A stretch of 64,000 bases of DNA from Eonycteris spelaea (lineage: Eukaryota; Chordata; Mammalia; Chiroptera; Pteropodidae). Under the pieces are notes generated by a model, which ran no database searches, had not been told where the DNA came from, and saw only the letters and a program-made list of their open reading frames with translations. The translations under genes were made by a program, and so were the position numbers. This document shows, one piece after another, positions 62,083 through 64,000 of this stretch (its first letter is position 1; every line of letters begins with the position of its first letter). The stretch is taken from positions 121,592-185,591 of the forward strand of contig PUFA01000571.1 of the NCBI GenBank assembly GCA_003508835.1, given 5' to 3'.

Positions 62083-62451
62083 TTGGATGCTATCATGAGA
62101 GAAACTCCACTGCGCTTACCAGCCCCAAAGTTCGGGCCAAGTAGAGTGAATGAATTGGACCCTAAAAGAGATTTAATCAAGTTAGGATTAGAAACTGGTG
62201 GGACCTGGGTAGAACTCCCCTTCACGCTTCTCCAAGCCAGGTGTACTCCATATATTAATGAATTCACCACATTTGAAGTTTTCTTTGGAAAACCCCTTTA
62301 CTATGTTGGGGTAGTAACTCCCCTAAACTTAACTGAGCTCAGCAGGATAGAACTTCAAGTCAATTCACTAGCAGAAGTAGTCCTCCAAAATAGAAGAGGT
62401 TTAGATTTATTATTCTTAAAAACAAGACAGATAATGTATGGCTCTAGGTGA
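62083..62451 (+). pseudogene. Open chimeric integrase/SU/TM frame in ERV B
   Basis: The frame is open across both deletion joints. Its first ATG is at 62095 (about 118 codons to the stop at 62449-62451). It carries integrase core residues (GLETGGTWVEL), then a few SU residues after the former CWLC site, then the conserved TM heptad region ([13 protein letters not shown]). It lacks a signal peptide, fusion peptide and membrane span, so an envelope or enzyme function is not expected. Whether it is transcribed is unknown. It may be open by chance. Confidence 0.6.
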
Positions 62452-62687
62452 AACCTGTTGCTTCTATGCCAATAACTCTGGAATAATTAGAGAAAGTTTA
62501 CGACTAGTACAGAGAAATTTAGATGCCAGGGAAAAACAAAGACTACAATCAGATACCTGGTTTCATAGGATGTTCTAACAACCCTCCTATCTGCTATAGC
62601 TGGACCTTTAATCCTCCTCCTGTTATTAACTTTTGGCCTATGTTTCCTCAATTTCTTCTTTAGATATCTAAGGAAAAGAATTCCACA
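62452..62687 (+). pseudogene. TM remnant downstream of the chimeric frame
   Basis: The Cys cluster (GETCC) near 62450-62465 and the following ectodomain end are recognisable but in other frames. The membrane-span region is shortened and broken, then the LTR starts. Confidence 0.75.
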
Positions 62688-63046
62688 CAAAGAATCGAGG
62701 ATTTGATTTTCTAATAAGACCAGTGGGGAATGTACTGGCTGGAAAATTACTGTTTGGCTATCGCCCATGGGAACATAACACTCTAACAATAAGCTTTCTG
62801 CTTCTGTACCCCGCGCTTGCACAACCGACCTGTGGGTTGACAGTAAAAAGAAGAAAAATAGACTTGTGTATTCAAACAGGATGAAGAATGGGGTTTAGGG
62901 CTTAAAAACCCTGTACCTCTACATTTCGAGGCTGTTTATTTGGGGTCCGCGTATCCCTGGCAGACCCAGCTGGCTGAATAAGGAGTGTGCTTTCTATAAC
63001 TCACTGATTTCTGGTGTCCGTGTGGCTATCAGGGGCTGGCAGCTAC
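62688..63046 (+). repeat. LTR of ERV B
   Basis: It aligns end to end with 5521-5876. The start reads CAAAGAATC instead of TGAAAAATC. The polyadenylation signal is changed to AATAAG (62977-62982), compared with AATAAA in the first copy. The end is AGCTACA, as in the first copy. Confidence 0.9.
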
Positions 63047-64000
63047 AACATTATACACTGTTCAACTTCTAGAAATTGTATTATAACTTTCTGGGCCTCA
63101 ATGATTGGTATAAGCACTAATTACTGGCATTTGGTATCTTTGCTACTACTGTTTTATTGAAGTTATATGAATCAATCTAATACCAGTTTGAATGCTGATA
63201 ATCACTGACAAAAATGCCACTCAATGATGAATCATTTTGTAAAGACAATATTTTAATACTTTTAATTAATAATTTCTTATATGAATTTCCTACCATTAGG
63301 TATATTTGAATCCGTGTGAGATAAAACATCACTTGTAAAATTCTGTTTTTTTTTCACTTATAAAATTCTTAATCTTTTAGAAGGAGATGAAAAGGGACAT
63401 CTCTTGCAGAGTTAATCTTTTTAGAAACCTAGTTAACTAGGTTTACTAAATCTCCTTTCTTTGGAAAAAAAGGCACTCTCCCTCAAATCCTGATAATTGC
63501 CCTGGAGACTCAGATCCTCTGGCTATTGAAAGGGTCATCCGCCAGCCCATTGTTAGTAGAAATGGTGTTAAGTCAGACAGGGCCCTTAGAATCTGAGAGG
63601 GAAGGGGACTTTAGGGCAAAGGTCTTTTTTACTCTTTAAGAAATATATTAACCAAGCCTGTTTCCCTTTACTCACTTAATAGGCAAATCAATAATAGAAA
63701 TTAATAGATATATGATAATTTAAATAATAAGTTTGTATCTTCTTTTCCTTATCTAGGGACTGAGTGGCACTTTAGCAGGAAACCCAAGACCCTGCCCTGA
63801 CTAAGACAGAAAAGGAAAGAGCTCCATGAAACCCCTATAAGGCAGGGACTATGGCCATTCTCAGCAGGAAGCAGATACAGAAGAGACCTCCTGTCCCTCA
63901 ACATCCATACTAATAATAACGAGGTTCATGGCTCTTAGAAAAAAGAATTAGGCAGGAAAGTTAGTTAGGGGGTATTTTCGGGTCTGCCTGCAAAGACACT
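63047..64000. other. Unrecognised sequence to window end
   Basis: No gene was identified. The last 240 bases (from about 63755) are GC-richer and purine-rich and might be the start of another retroviral element cut by the window edge. Confidence 0.35.

Larger units (their letters stand above)
62079..63046 (+). mobile_element. Short internally deleted relative of the first provirus (ERV B)
   Basis: It contains, in order, an integrase fragment (62100-62290, matching 3140-3330), a short SU fragment (62290-62342, matching about 4585-4640), a TM fragment (62343-62687, matching 5125-5520) and one LTR. The left edge, near 62079-62100, has no LTR. Both internal joints fall on short direct repeats found at the matching places in the first provirus (AAAACCCC and CAGCAG). 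Confidence 0.92.

Noticed and set aside
62487..62822. 111-codon minus-strand frame over the ERV B TM/LTR
   Set aside because: It is a shadow of the retroviral sequence on the opposite strand. The matching region of ERV A (5446-5706) gives only a different partial shadow.

Overview
The window looks like gene-poor chromosomal DNA of a placental mammal, either intergenic or deep intronic. The evidence is the dense, layered set of LINE-1, L2, MIR, MaLR-type LTR, DNA-transposon and endogenous retrovirus (ERV) remnants, the AT-rich background, and long microsatellites. The younger L1 3' ends (a CCAATGTTACCCC-type motif before the poly-A) resemble those of laurasiatherian mammals such as bats, horses or carnivores. 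I saw none of the usual lineage-specific tRNA SINEs, which would fit a SINE-poor lineage, but the species call is inference only. I found no convincing host exon, tRNA, rRNA, CRISPR array or bacterial-type operon. The open frames are short, and the longest lie inside repeats. All repeat-family calls come from reading the sequence against remembered family features and need RepeatMasker to confirm. Layout: 1-5876 is a defective gammaretrovirus-like provirus on the + strand (ERV A). It has leader, an LTR-like insertion, a broken gag, a deletion that removes nucleocapsid, protease and most of reverse transcriptase, then RNase H, integrase, a broken env and a 3' LTR. It abuts L1 sequence (5878-8381, two 3'-end copies) and an older L1 tail. 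About 8.6-13.9 kb is mostly unrecognised, with one MIR and one L1 tail. 13985-20815 holds a minus-strand ERV-like element in an apparent LTR-internal-LTR-internal-LTR order. About 20.8-31.5 kb is AT-rich, with MIRs, an old L1 and a near full-length hAT-like element (28033-29340). 31520-31697 is a clean 12-bp minisatellite. About 33.7-44 kb carries ancient repeats (L2, MER5-like, MLT1-like) and a 15-bp perfect inverted repeat near 43.77 kb. 44336-46519 holds two + strand LTRs either side of a CpG-containing GC-rich block. About 46.5-62 kb is AT-rich with scattered repeats and microsatellites. 62079-63046 is a second, shorter relative of the first provirus (ERV B), in the same orientation, with two internal deletions at short direct repeats and one LTR. 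The observations most worth checking are the tandem minus-strand ERV, the microhomology-bounded deletions of ERV B that leave an open chimeric integrase/envelope frame, the inverted repeat at 43751-43792, and the GC-rich block between two LTRs. I see no evidence for a new biochemical system; the interest lies in retroelement structure.
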